The notes beneath the pieces are model-generated. The model saw only the letters and a list, made by a program, of their open reading frames with translations, was not told the origin of the DNA and ran no database searches. A stretch of 64,000 nucleotides of DNA, from positions 62,001 through 126,000 of the forward strand of contig JBEKBH010000007.1 in assembly GCA_050015495.1 (NCBI GenBank), read 5' to 3'. Both the position numbers and the translations under genes were made by a program. Origin of the DNA: Palsa-1439 sp050015495. Its GTDB lineage: Bacteria > Verrucomicrobiota > Verrucomicrobiia > Palsa-1439. The stretch's first letter is position 1; the number at the start of each line of letters is the position of its first letter. Positions 34,646 to 43,213 of the stretch are shown one piece after another.

Positions 34646-35414
34646 GGATCACCTCAACCTGCATTCCGTCGTGCGCCACGCGCACATGCGGCGGCAACCT
34701 GTTTTCGACGGCTTCGTGCTCCGCCTCGTGGCACAGATGCGTCAAGAGCGTCAATTTCGCGCCCACTTGTTCCGCCACGCCACGCGCCTCGTCAATCGTC
34801 AGGTGTGTCGGGTGTTCACGATCCCGCAGCGCATCCAGCACAAGGACCGGGACACCGCGAACCGCCTCCACAACATCCGTCGGCACCGTCTTGCAATCGG
34901 TGATATAGGCCACATCCCGCGCCAACAGAAACCCAAACACGGTCATCCGGCCATGCGCCACCGGCAGGGCGCGAATTGGCGTCGGCGGAACTTCAAACGA
35001 CTGATAGGCCTGCACGGTGTGGAGTTCAAAACTCGGCACGCCCGGCCATTCCGGTCTGTCCACACAAGCGTAGGGAAACATACGCCGAATGGTTTCGACC
35101 GAATGCGACGAACCGTAAATCGGCATCTTCCCGCCGGTGCGCTGGCAGAACACGCGCAAATCGTCCAGCCCGAGCATGTGGTCGGCGTGGGTGTGCGTCA
35201 TGAGCACGGCGTCCACGCGCCGGATGTTGGCCCGGAGCGCCTGGGTGCGGAAATCCGGGGTGGCATCGATCAGGAGGCGCTGGTCGCCATTCTCGACGTA
35301 AACCGAAGGCCGCAGCCGTTTGTTGCGCGGATTCTCCGAGCGGCACACCGGGCAGTCGCACCCGATCATCGGGATTCCGTGACTGGTGCCGGTGCCCAAA
35401 AACGTGACGCGCAT
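34620..35414 (-). CDS. Metallo-beta-lactamase-fold hydrolase (PhnP-like)
   Basis: A 264-residue hydrolase. The metal motif THTHADHMLGLDD is present, as are the early FLGTGTSHGIP turn and a Cys pair (CDCPVC) that may bind zinc as in PhnP. PhnP cleaves cyclic phosphodiesters, and related enzymes act on nucleic acid or cyclic nucleotide bonds. There is no phosphonate operon here, so the substrate is open. Confidence 0.85.
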   Translation of the reverse strand: MRVTFLGTGTSHGIPMIGCDCPVCRSENPRNKRLRPSVYVENGDQRLLIDATPDFRTQALRANIRRVDAVLMTHTHADHMLGLDDLRVFCQRTGGKMPIYGSSHSVETIRRMFPYACVDRPEWPGVPSFELHTVQAYQSFEVPPTPIRALPVAHGRMTVFGFLLARDVAYITDCKTVPTDVVEAVRGVPVLVLDALRDREHPTHLTIDEARGVAEQVGAKLTLLTHLCHEAEHEAVENRLPPHVRVAHDGMQVEVIHGDVRLLA

Positions 35415-35458
35415 GCGTCCATCATCGGTGAGCCGCGCGGTGCGGTCAAGTCCGCCAC

Positions 35459-36082
35459 TTAGTGAATCGAGAAATTTCGCACGTGCCAGCGGTTCGTCGG
35501 CTGCCAGCCCAACAGATAGATGTAAAACGCGTTGTAGGGGACAACGGCGCCACCGGAACCATAGGCCTGCCCGTCGACCGCGATGTCCAAGCCGTCTCTT
35601 GTCACCTCATACCTCATGTGATGCCAACTGCCGGGCTTGATGGACAGTGGAGAGCGCGACCAACTCTTGTACTTTTGGGTCGGCCAGCGCTGGAATCGTT
35701 CCTGCACGGAAATAGCGTCTCCCTGCTGGTCGTAGAGGAGCGATACCTGCACGTGATGCTCCGGCTCACGGTCAACGGCCTGCGTTGCGGGAACAAACTC
35801 GCACGTCAACGCCCCGTTGTCGGCAACGCGGTCTTCCAGCATCGCGTCGAACTCAACTGTAATTGGGGCCGAATAGGAATGCTGCGTCCGGATGTTCTGC
35901 CCGCGCAAGACCAAATCCTCACCCTGGATAACAGGCGCTTGACGCGGCGCGCCGGACCAATCATCGTCTTTCATGGTCACAACATCCCAGGCCAACTGGC
36001 CCGGCGGCAATTGCGTGGCACAGCCACCTCCCAATAATGCGGGGACGGCTAGTACCAGTAAAATCTCAAGGATTCGCCGCAT
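35459..36082 (-). CDS. Predicted lipoprotein with lectin-like jelly-roll domain
   Basis: A 207-residue protein with a lipoprotein signal (LLGGGC, cysteine near 21). The rest is beta-rich: QGEDLVLRGQNIRTQHSYSAPITVEFDAML, then SLSIKPGS-like and SWHHMRYEVTRDGLDIAVDGQAYG, the pattern of concanavalin-like domains (DUF1080/LamG type) that often bind or cleave sugars. Catalytic residues cannot be assigned. Confidence 0.65.
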   Translation of the reverse strand: MRRILEILLVLAVPALLGGGCATQLPPGQLAWDVVTMKDDDWSGAPRQAPVIQGEDLVLRGQNIRTQHSYSAPITVEFDAMLEDRVADNGALTCEFVPATQAVDREPEHHVQVSLLYDQQGDAISVQERFQRWPTQKYKSWSRSPLSIKPGSWHHMRYEVTRDGLDIAVDGQAYGSGGAVVPYNAFYIYLLGWQPTNRWHVRNFSIH

Positions 36083-36133
36083 GGATGGAGATTACTTCAA
36101 CCACCTTTGCCGTGCAATCTCGATGAAAAGAAA

Positions 36134-36160
36134 CCGGGGCGCAGGTTCGCTGCGCCCCGG
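36134..36160 (-). terminator. Rho-independent terminator of hppA
   Basis: A perfect 10-bp stem (CCGGGGCGCA / TGCGCCCCGG) with a 7-base loop, 21 bp past the hppA stop; on the minus strand it is followed by TTTCTTTT. Confidence 0.85.
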
Positions 36161-36181
36161 CACAAACAACGATGAGAAGCC

Positions 36182-38758
36182 CTAGGCTTTCTCGAATTCC
36201 TGTTCCATCTGCGCCATTTCCGGCGAGTCCGTCTTCGACTTGCCGACAGCCCAAACGATCGCCGCCAGGGCCAGTGCGGCAACAATAACGGCAATGGCAT
36301 ACGGAGACTTGCCGCTGTCGCTGACGCCTTCGACGACATGGAACTTGAGCACAAGCGGCAACAACAGCAAGCTCACCATGTTCATGACTTTGATGAGCGG
36401 GTTGATGGCCGGGCCCGCCGTGTCCTTCAACGGATCGCCAACGGTATCGCCGGTCACCGCCGCCTTGTGGCGTTCGGAACCCTTGCCGGTGTTCTTCTCG
36501 ATGCTCCGCGGCTCATCTTCAATCAGCTTCTTCGCGTTGTCCCACGCTCCACCAGCATTGGCCATGAACACGGCCAACAACTGCCCGACGAGAATCATGC
36601 CGGCGAGAAATCCCGCCAGCGCCAGCGGCCCGAGCAGGAAGCCAACCGCCAGTGGCGCCATGATCGCCAACAGACCGGGGCCGATGAGTTCCTTTTGCGC
36701 CGCCGAGGTGCAGATACCGACGACGCGGGCGTAATCGGGCTTCTTCGTACCGGCCCAGATTTCTTTGTCACGGAACTGGAGGCGGCATTCTTTCACGATC
36801 AAGAACGCCGCGCGGCCGACCGCGCGAATTGTCATCGAGCTGAACAGAAACGGCACCGCGCCGCCGATGAGCAAGCCGATAAACAACGTCGGGTTGGCCA
36901 CCGTGAGCAGGCCTGCCACGCCGTTGTACTGCGCCGTGGTCATTTGGCTGATCCGCTCTTCGCTGCCCATCGCCATCACCGCGATGAAGCTCGCAAACAG
37001 CGAGACCGCGGCAATGACCGCCGAGCCAATGGCAATCCCCTTGGTTTCCGCCTTGGTGGTGTTGCCCACGGAGTCGAGGTCGGCCAGAATCTGCCGGGCT
37101 TGCTTGTATTTCTGTTCGCCCATCTCGGCCTTGTCGTAGCCCATTTCACCAATCCCGTTCGCGTTATCCGCCACGGGGCCGAACACGTCCATCGAGATCG
37201 TATTGCCGGTCAGCGTCAACATGCCGATGCCGCACATGGCCACGCCGTACGCCACAAAGATTGGCGATGTGCCGGAGTAGATGCCGACGGACGCGCCGAT
37301 GGCGATGGCAATAATGATCACCGCCCACACGGTGGATTCATAACCCACCGCGATTCCCTGGATAATATTCGTCGCATGACCGGTCTGGCACGCCTTGACC
37401 ATCGACTTGACCGGGGCGTGCGTCGTGTGCGTGAAATAGCTGGTGCATTTGTTCAACGCCACCGCCAGGAAGACACCAATCAGGCACGTCCAGGCCGGGC
37501 GCAAATCCAAGCCCGGCTGCCCCAGGTTGATCCAGGACGGCAGCGCATCCACACCGCCCGGATACCCTGCCGCCGCCTGGTGGTACTGCGCCAGATACTC
37601 AACGCTAAACCGCAGGTAAAACCACCCGACCACGAAGAAGCCCACCACACTGATCACCGAGCCGATCAAGAAACCGCGGTGCACCGATGCCAGCGCCGCA
37701 TCTCCCGAATCGCCTTCCTTCGAGCGCACACTGTAGGTACTGATGATCGATCCGATCACGCCGACGGCGCGCACCAGCAATGGGAAAATGACGCCCTTGT
37801 GTCCAAACGAGGCGTAGCCGAGGATCATCGCGGCAACGATGGTGACTTCGTACGACTCGAAAATGTCCGCCGCCATACCCGCGCAGTCCCCGACGTTGTC
37901 GCCGACATTGTCCGCGATGGTCGCCGCATTTCGCGGGTCATCTTCCGGGATGTCTTTCTCGACCTTGCCGACCAGATCGGCGCCGACGTCCGCCGCCTTC
38001 GTGTAGATGCCGCCACCCACGCGCATAAACAGCGCGATCAGCGTGCCGCCAAATCCGAATCCGAGCAATACTTCATACGCCTTGTCGCCGTACGCCATGA
38101 AAATCAGCGTGCCGCCGAGCAACCCCAGCCCATCTGTCAACATCCCCGTGATCGTGCCCGTGCGGTACCCGACCTGCAATGCGTTGGCAAATGATGTCCG
38201 GGCCGCCGCTGCCACCCGGAGATTGCCGAGCGTCGCGAACCGCATCCCGACAAACCCCACGCAAAAGCTGAATAGTGACCCCATCAGAAATGCGCCCGCG
38301 CGACCCAGCGCAACAGGCATCGGCGAGTTCACCGCCGTGAAGTACAGCGCGAGCGTCAGAATCACAATGAGCATGACGATCTTCTTGAATTGTTGCGCCA
38401 GGTAGGCATTGGCGCCCGCGCGCACCGCGTCCGCTACCGCCTGCATCTTCGGCGTGCCCGTGTCGGCGCTCTTGACTTCGTCGATCAACATCATCGCGTA
38501 CGCGAGACCCAAAAAGGCCACCCCGAGCACGCACCACAACGCCACGCGTTCATACGTGGCGTAATGCGAACTGGTCATGAACGAGAAGAATTGAAACTGT
38601 TCCTGGGCCCCCGTTGCAACCTGCTCGGCTGCGTCCCTGGCCCGCGCCCAATTCGCCGCCAACAGCGTCACGGCGCAAAGCGCCATGGTGATGAACAACT
38701 TGCGCCGCGGATTCCCCTTGGTGATCCGTTGCATGGCGCGATTCATTGATGCCGTCAT
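36182..38758 (-). CDS. hppA: Membrane-bound proton-pumping pyrophosphatase
   Basis: An 858-residue V-type pyrophosphatase with about 16 helices. The substrate site is DVGADLVGKVEKDIPEDDPRN and the second signature DNVGDNVGDCAGMAADIFESY. The potassium-determining position reads GNTTKAETKG, with Lys as in the K+-independent class, whose characterised members pump H+. It hydrolyses PPi in the cytoplasm and exports protons. The first 50 residues include an extra hydrophobic N-terminal segment. It is a single-gene transcript: a terminator follows and AGGAG lies upstream of the ATG, though with long spacing. Confidence 0.92.
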   Translation of the reverse strand: MTASMNRAMQRITKGNPRRKLFITMALCAVTLLAANWARARDAAEQVATGAQEQFQFFSFMTSSHYATYERVALWCVLGVAFLGLAYAMMLIDEVKSADTGTPKMQAVADAVRAGANAYLAQQFKKIVMLIVILTLALYFTAVNSPMPVALGRAGAFLMGSLFSFCVGFVGMRFATLGNLRVAAAARTSFANALQVGYRTGTITGMLTDGLGLLGGTLIFMAYGDKAYEVLLGFGFGGTLIALFMRVGGGIYTKAADVGADLVGKVEKDIPEDDPRNAATIADNVGDNVGDCAGMAADIFESYEVTIVAAMILGYASFGHKGVIFPLLVRAVGVIGSIISTYSVRSKEGDSGDAALASVHRGFLIGSVISVVGFFVVGWFYLRFSVEYLAQYHQAAAGYPGGVDALPSWINLGQPGLDLRPAWTCLIGVFLAVALNKCTSYFTHTTHAPVKSMVKACQTGHATNIIQGIAVGYESTVWAVIIIAIAIGASVGIYSGTSPIFVAYGVAMCGIGMLTLTGNTISMDVFGPVADNANGIGEMGYDKAEMGEQKYKQARQILADLDSVGNTTKAETKGIAIGSAVIAAVSLFASFIAVMAMGSEERISQMTTAQYNGVAGLLTVANPTLFIGLLIGGAVPFLFSSMTIRAVGRAAFLIVKECRLQFRDKEIWAGTKKPDYARVVGICTSAAQKELIGPGLLAIMAPLAVGFLLGPLALAGFLAGMILVGQLLAVFMANAGGAWDNAKKLIEDEPRSIEKNTGKGSERHKAAVTGDTVGDPLKDTAGPAINPLIKVMNMVSLLLLPLVLKFHVVEGVSDSGKSPYAIAVIVAALALAAIVWAVGKSKTDSPEMAQMEQEFEKA

Positions 38759-39014
38759 AAGACTATAGTTCTCCTAATACGCTTCTAGCTACGGGGTGGG
38801 TCGCAGGAACCCTACAAAACCTCCGCCCCGTTGAAAAGAGAAAAAATCGCCCGTGACTCCTCCGCGACGTAGCACCAGAACTCATATTCTCGGCAGGATG
38901 CACGGTTGCGCGTTAAGTGTTTGTAAATCAATCCGATAGATATTTTCGGCCGAGTGAGCGATCTGAGTTCGTTTGGCAGAGACCCTGCAATTCCCCACCC
39001 CCCTCGGCGTTGCG

Positions 39015-39407
39015 TCAATAGCCGAGACTGAGTGTGTACCGCAAGATGTTGTGGCAATGGACCGAATCGATGGTGGTGCGGCTGCGCCAGCCCTGGCAAA
39101 CCACTTCCCCGCTCACGGAACTGCGTCGCTCGGAAACGGCTTTGGCGAGTTCGTTACTCAAATCAAAATCTCCGCGGATGCACTCGTCGTTCAGGCAGTT
39201 AAACCGGAAAACCGACTTCGCGTTGGCCAGATTGACCTCGTACTTGACCTGCTTGCTCTTCACGACGCCCTGAGGATCGGAATACTCCAAATTGACCGTC
39301 AACCGTTTCAGTTTCTGAAACACCTCGCCCAGAGTGGCCGACTCCTTGACTCGCTGGCCTTCCTCCTGCCGATATTCAGCCCGAGGGCCGTGCTTCTGCT
39401 GGTGCAT
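39015..39407 (-). CDS. Hypothetical protein
   Basis: A 130-residue protein not recognised. It has a beta-rich middle (LTVNLEYSDPQGVVKSKQVKYEVNLANAKSVFRFNC), several cysteines (CLNDECIRGDFDL, VVCQGW, CHNILRYTLSLGY) and good coding character in an area with few genes. The CNx-type spacing could be a metal site. An AT-rich inverted repeat (39437-39456) and a 10-bp palindrome (GAGATATCTC, 39408-39417) lie directly upstream. Confidence 0.6.
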   Translation of the reverse strand: MHQQKHGPRAEYRQEEGQRVKESATLGEVFQKLKRLTVNLEYSDPQGVVKSKQVKYEVNLANAKSVFRFNCLNDECIRGDFDLSNELAKAVSERRSSVSGEVVCQGWRSRTTIDSVHCHNILRYTLSLGY

Positions 39408-39977
39408 GAGATATCTCGACTCTGTTTACAACCCCATTTGTATTGTATCATACAAACTCCTCCCCGTCGCCAAAAAAGCGCGCCCGGCCAAAGGCACTCG
39501 CCCCGCTCCAAGCCGCGACGGATGACCCCCCATCGACCAGGTGAATGTAGTCGGTCGTCAAAATCTTGGACTGGCAACCCCAAATGCGTCTGCATTCCTC
39601 GCTGCAGTCGTTGTCTGCTATTCCGAGCTTGTCCAGAAATCTCCGTCGCCCTAGAGTTCGCTTGTATGAACTCCCTCTCACCGACAACGCGCCTTGATTA
39701 CATACTGGATGTACCGCCTGACATGCGAAACGAAAACATTGTGGAGTCCTCTCGGGTTGGGTAGAATCCTGTCATGGCGAAAACAGCAACCGGAGTCAGA
39801 CCGTTGTCACACGTCGACGACCGCACCACCCATTGCCCCAGCAATTCGGCACGCCCGAACAATCGGCACGACGACTGCGAGGACTTCAACTGCCTCGGAG
39901 GGCTCAAACTGCCTTCTTTTATGAGCCAGAAACGCTATGGGATGCCTCTAGTAAATGGACGCTGAGCAGGAATCAAC
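39408..39977. other. Gap before the ATPase/TOPRIM-like pair
   Basis: About 570 bp without a convincing gene. It includes the inverted repeat TTTGTAT-N6-ATACAAA at 39437-39456. A few short frames (for example 39666-39764) look weakly coding but have no start signal or family pattern. Confidence 0.5.
39437..39456. promoter_or_regulatory. Operator-like inverted repeat
   Basis: Perfect 7-bp arms TTTGTAT/ATACAAA around 6 bases, 30 bp upstream of the hypothetical gene ending at 39015, inside an AT-rich island that also contains TACAAT (-10-like) on the minus strand. Confidence 0.4.
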
Positions 39978-41144
39978 ATGATCGTCTCAAAGATTATCCT
40001 GAAGAACTGGCGGAACTTTTCGGCAGCCAACGTTGAACTATTTGAGCGCATGTTTTTGGTGGGCCCCAATGCTGCTGGAAAATCCAACTTCCTAGACGTT
40101 TTCAAGTTTCTACGGGATTTATCTCTACCAGGAGGCGGTCTACAGAAAGCGATCGCTGACCGGGGAGGCGTTCCGCAAATCCGCTGTCTTTCCGCACGGA
40201 AAGAATCCGACATTGCCATAACTGTAGAATTGAAGGTACCCGAAGCTCAAGCCTTCAAGTGGAAATACGAAATCGGCATCAAACTTCAGGTGCGCGGCGA
40301 AAGGGAGCCTTATCTGCTTCATGAAAAAGTCTGGCGCAATGGCGAAGCCGACCCGTTCATCAACCGTCCTGACGAGCATGATAACCAAGATGCAAAAAAA
40401 CGAACCCAAACTTACCTTGAGCAAATCAGCGCCAATGCAGAATTTCGCGAGGTAAGCACTTTTTTTCAAGAGATTGAGTACCTGCACCTTGTTCCCCAAT
40501 TGATCAAGTTTCCTGAAGCATTCCGCGGGAAGAAGTTGACGGGCGATCCGTACGGGCTCGACTTCTTGGAAAGCGTGGCAGGAACCACACCTAAGACGCG
40601 GGACGCCCGATTGCGAAAGATTAGCCAAGCGCTGACTCTGGCTGTGCCTCAACTTGGGGAACTTGGCTACAAGCCCGACGCGACGTTTGGTATTCCGCAC
40701 TTGGAAGCAACATTTAAGCACTGGCGTCCCGGGGCAGGAAAGCAACGAGAGAATCAGTTTTCGGATGGCACCTTGCGATTAATCGGACTCCTCTGGTCGT
40801 TGTTAAGCGGAGACTCATTGTTGCTACTGGAAGAACCCGAGCTCTCTTTGCACACTGGAATAGTCAGTCAATTGGCACCTCTCATTCATCGACTGCAACG
40901 GGGGAAAAACGGCAAGAGGCAAGTCATTCTCAGCACGCATAGCGAAGCACTCTTGGCAAATCGCAGCATTGACCCCAGAGAAGTATTAATGCTGATCCCA
41001 GATAAGGATGGAAGCACGCGCGTGGAACCGGCGTCAACTGACCAGCAGATTGGCGCCCTGTTGGCTGGAGGAATGAATATTGCGGAAGCGGTCATTCCCA
41101 GAACAAACGCCAAAAATGCAGGCCAGCTGCTCTTAAACTTTTGA
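39978..41144 (+). CDS. AAA-family (AAA_21/OLD-like) ATPase, probable defence component
   Basis: A 388-residue ABC/SMC-type ATPase of the AAA_21 kind. N-terminal IILKNWRNFSAANVELF is followed by Walker A GPNAAGKSN near residue 29-37. A signature-like FSDGTLRLIGLLWSLL lies near 265, Walker B LLLLEEPELSLHT near 282 and the H-loop LSTHSEAL near 316. Proteins of this type work with TOPRIM nucleases in OLD, PARIS, AbiL and Gabija-like phage defence. The next gene overlaps by one base (TGATG) and has TOPRIM-like residues. Codons are less GC-rich than in neighbours, a sign of recent transfer. Confidence 0.85.
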   Translation: MIVSKIILKNWRNFSAANVELFERMFLVGPNAAGKSNFLDVFKFLRDLSLPGGGLQKAIADRGGVPQIRCLSARKESDIAITVELKVPEAQAFKWKYEIGIKLQVRGEREPYLLHEKVWRNGEADPFINRPDEHDNQDAKKRTQTYLEQISANAEFREVSTFFQEIEYLHLVPQLIKFPEAFRGKKLTGDPYGLDFLESVAGTTPKTRDARLRKISQALTLAVPQLGELGYKPDATFGIPHLEATFKHWRPGAGKQRENQFSDGTLRLIGLLWSLLSGDSLLLLEEPELSLHTGIVSQLAPLIHRLQRGKNGKRQVILSTHSEALLANRSIDPREVLMLIPDKDGSTRVEPASTDQQIGALLAGGMNIAEAVIPRTNAKNAGQLLLNF

Positions 41145-41797
41145 TGCGAGGCCCGATTCCTATTAATCTGGCTGTTGAGGACGAGCTAAGCGAGCAGATG
41201 CTTCGCGTGCTTCTCCAAAAGTGCGGTAACGCTTATGAAGTCGGTGCCGTTTATCGAAAGGGCGGTAACAACTACCTAAAATCAAAGCTCTCTGGCTTCA
41301 ACAGGGCAGCCAGGGGGATGCCATATCTCATATTGACAGATCTTGATGATAAGCCGTGTGCCGCAGATCTGATCGAAGAATGGTTTGCTTGTAAGATAAA
41401 AGACTACCCGACAAGGCGCAACCACAACCTGCTCTTCTTCATTGCCGTGCGAGAGGTCGAGGCTTGGCTGCTGGCGGACCGTGAGTCGTTCGCCGCGTTC
41501 CTAAGAATAAAGCTGGATGAGATCCCCTTGGAGCCGGATCGAATCGCTGATCCTAAAAAGGAACTCCTCGAGCTGGTTCGAAAAACAAAAAATCGACGTC
41601 TTCGCGAAGACATTGTACCCCGCGACACTTCAGCAACACGGATCGGCCCAGATTATAATGGAAGACTTACAGAGTTCCTCCTGCATAAGTGGAGATTGGA
41701 TGCGGCCGAAGCCCGTTCGCCCAGTTTGCTTCGCGCAAAGAAAATTCTAAAATCGTTTCTACCGAAGTCCGAAAGCAAAAAGCGCGCGCAGCAGTAG
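41144..41797 (+). CDS. TOPRIM-like (DUF4276/RloB-like) putative nuclease partner
   Basis: A 217-residue protein with the residues expected of a TOPRIM fold: a Glu in NLAVEDELSEQMLRVLL (strand 1/helix 1), an acidic DxD in YLILTDLDD, and VREVEAWLLADRESFAAFL, a segment typical of DUF4276-type proteins. Residues after 120 hold a family-like helical region with PKKELLELVRK. It would be the nuclease effector controlled by the ATPase. A TTG three bases upstream is an alternative start, but the ATG at 41144 gives a TGATG coupling with the ATPase gene. Confidence 0.72.
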   Translation: MRGPIPINLAVEDELSEQMLRVLLQKCGNAYEVGAVYRKGGNNYLKSKLSGFNRAARGMPYLILTDLDDKPCAADLIEEWFACKIKDYPTRRNHNLLFFIAVREVEAWLLADRESFAAFLRIKLDEIPLEPDRIADPKKELLELVRKTKNRRLREDIVPRDTSATRIGPDYNGRLTEFLLHKWRLDAAEARSPSLLRAKKILKSFLPKSESKKRAQQ

Positions 41798-41961
41798 CGT
41801 GTATGTTCAGCCAACACACAGCCCTATTCGTTTGGCTATCGCTCTCATCCCACATCTCGCACTAGTCGCCTAGGCCGTCAGCGCACCAACCCCACCGCTC
41901 CACAAACGTATAGCGTCCCAACGCCTGTGATCTGCCGTGGCCGGTGACAGATTCGCTCGCC

Positions 41962-42276
41962 TCACATCGCCACTTGCTCCGGCACTTCATGCGGTACGTC
42001 GTCCGTCTCCTGCTCCGTCTCGGTGTCCGTCTCGAGCGGCCGGAACCGCTCGGCCTTGAAGCCGCGTTCCGGATACGGGGGCATGTCACTGCACGGATTG
42101 ATCAGCTCCACCAGGTACACGCACATCTCCCCGGCTTCGCCGACGGGATCGATGCCCGGCACCAGGTCGCGGATCGTGTACGTCACGCCCTTGACGGGAA
42201 GTTTCCAGTAGAATTTCTTGATGGCGTCCGGGAATACATCGTTGACGCACACCACTTTTTGCCCGGGCAAGAACAT
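41962..42276 (-). CDS. Small hypothetical protein
   Basis: A 104-residue protein, unknown family. The first 70 residues look like a small beta-barrel (GQKVVCVNDVFPDAIKKFYWKLPVKGVTYTIRDLVPG), with CVYLVELINPC and a closing FKAERFRPLE; the tail is acidic (ETDTETEQETDD). I have the impression that similar short proteins occur in phage-rich regions of this group, but I cannot verify it here. Confidence 0.6.
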   Translation of the reverse strand: MFLPGQKVVCVNDVFPDAIKKFYWKLPVKGVTYTIRDLVPGIDPVGEAGEMCVYLVELINPCSDMPPYPERGFKAERFRPLETDTETEQETDDVPHEVPEQVAM

Positions 42277-42380
42277 TCGTCCCGTACGATAATCGGATCG
42301 GCAGATTCTGACAATCGAGAAGCGCCGGTGATTTCACGCCTTGCATTGCCTGCGCAACGTGGCAGACTGCCGCCTCACCC

Positions 42381-42866
42381 ATGGCGATTTCCAAACGCAT
42401 CCTCGTGCAGCGGATCATCGAGCAGCTTTCCGAACAGCTCGCCACGCTGGCGCAAGCGTCGCGCGCCATGCACGCCGATGCCTCCGACGAACAAAACAAG
42501 GCCGAGGACAAATACGACACGCGCGGCCTGGAGACCGCCTACCTCGCCAGCTCACAAGCCCGGCTGGCAACGGAAATCGAGCAGGCCCGCGCCGTCTATC
42601 AAAACCTCGAACTCCGAAAGTTCGGGGAAGGCGCCACGATCGACGTCACCGCGCTGGTGGAATTGGAGGCCAACGGCGCGCATACACTCTATTTCCTCGG
42701 CCCGAAAGCCGGCGGCATGGAAATCAGCCACCGCGGTTCGGAAATCCTGGTCATCACCACGGAATCTCCCTTGGGACAGCAACTCGTCGGAAAGAAAGCC
42801 GGCGATCACGTCAACCTGCAAACCCGCGGCCCGTCCCAGGAATTCCAGGTGATCTCCGTCCGCTAG
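42381..42866 (+). CDS. GreA/GreB-related transcription factor-like protein
   Basis: A 161-residue protein with the two-part Gre layout: an N-terminal helical hairpin (residues 1-80; RIIEQLSEQLATLAQASRAMHADASDEQNKAEDKYDTRGLETAYLASSQARLATEIEQ) and a C-terminal FKBP-like domain (ITTESPLGQQLVGKKAGDHVN). Gre factors rescue stalled RNA polymerase, but the acidic tip here, DASDE...EDKYDTR, is different from canonical GreA, so it may be a Rnk- or Gfh-like modulator instead. Confidence 0.78.
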   Translation: MAISKRILVQRIIEQLSEQLATLAQASRAMHADASDEQNKAEDKYDTRGLETAYLASSQARLATEIEQARAVYQNLELRKFGEGATIDVTALVELEANGAHTLYFLGPKAGGMEISHRGSEILVITTESPLGQQLVGKKAGDHVNLQTRGPSQEFQVISVR

Positions 42867-42916
42867 GATGGCGCGCTACGCTTGATTTGATGGCGAATTA
42901 CCGGTCAGCATGAAGA

Positions 42917-43001
42917 ACCCTCACCCTGACCCTCTCCCTTACACAACAAGGGAGAGGGAAGTTTCCTCTCCCCTTCGGGGGAGAGGATTAAGGTGAGGGG
43001 G
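42917..43001. repeat. CCTCACC double-hairpin intergenic repeat, copy 1
   Basis: Two hairpins in tandem: CCCTCTCCCT/AGGGAGAGGG and CCTCTCCCC-TTCG-GGGGAGAGG, followed by ATTAAGGTGAGGGG. Found also at 50881-50918 (second half only), 55327-55408 and 59769-59897. Confidence 0.8.
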
Positions 43002-43069
43002 CAGTCGTTAAATCAGTCGTGTCGCAACACTAGGATGGCGCGCCACCGGGCGCCCCCGACCCATCCCGG

Positions 43070-43213
43070 TCAAAACTTCACGGCGAGGACGATACTGTGC
43101 TTGTACTTGAACAGTGGCGACGACCGTCGCACTTCCTTCTTCGTGAGATCGAAGGCTTTGATCACATCTTCGTCCTCGGTCACGATCACCGCTTCCGCGT
43201 TCACTTCCGCGCG
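43070..43213 (-). other. Coding-looking 47-codon tail after a stop codon
   Basis: Immediately beyond the TGA at 43214-43216, and in the same frame, an uninterrupted 47-codon stretch runs to TGA at 43070. Its residues (AEAVIVTEDEDVIKAFDL and KYKHSIVLAVKF) look like a real protein end with an aromatic C-terminus. It could be the remainder of a once longer gene, a gene fragment, or a very short gene from the GTG at 43204. Confidence 0.45.

Noticed and set aside
36338..38194. 618-codon plus-strand frame opposite hppA
   Set aside because: His/Arg-rich antisense shadow of a clear pyrophosphatase.
39666..39764. Short frame of 32 codons with natural-looking sequence before the ATPase gene
   Set aside because: No ribosome-binding site, no known family, and too short to support.
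42917..43001. CCTCACC repeats as a CRISPR array
   Set aside because: Only one double unit per site and no regular spacers.
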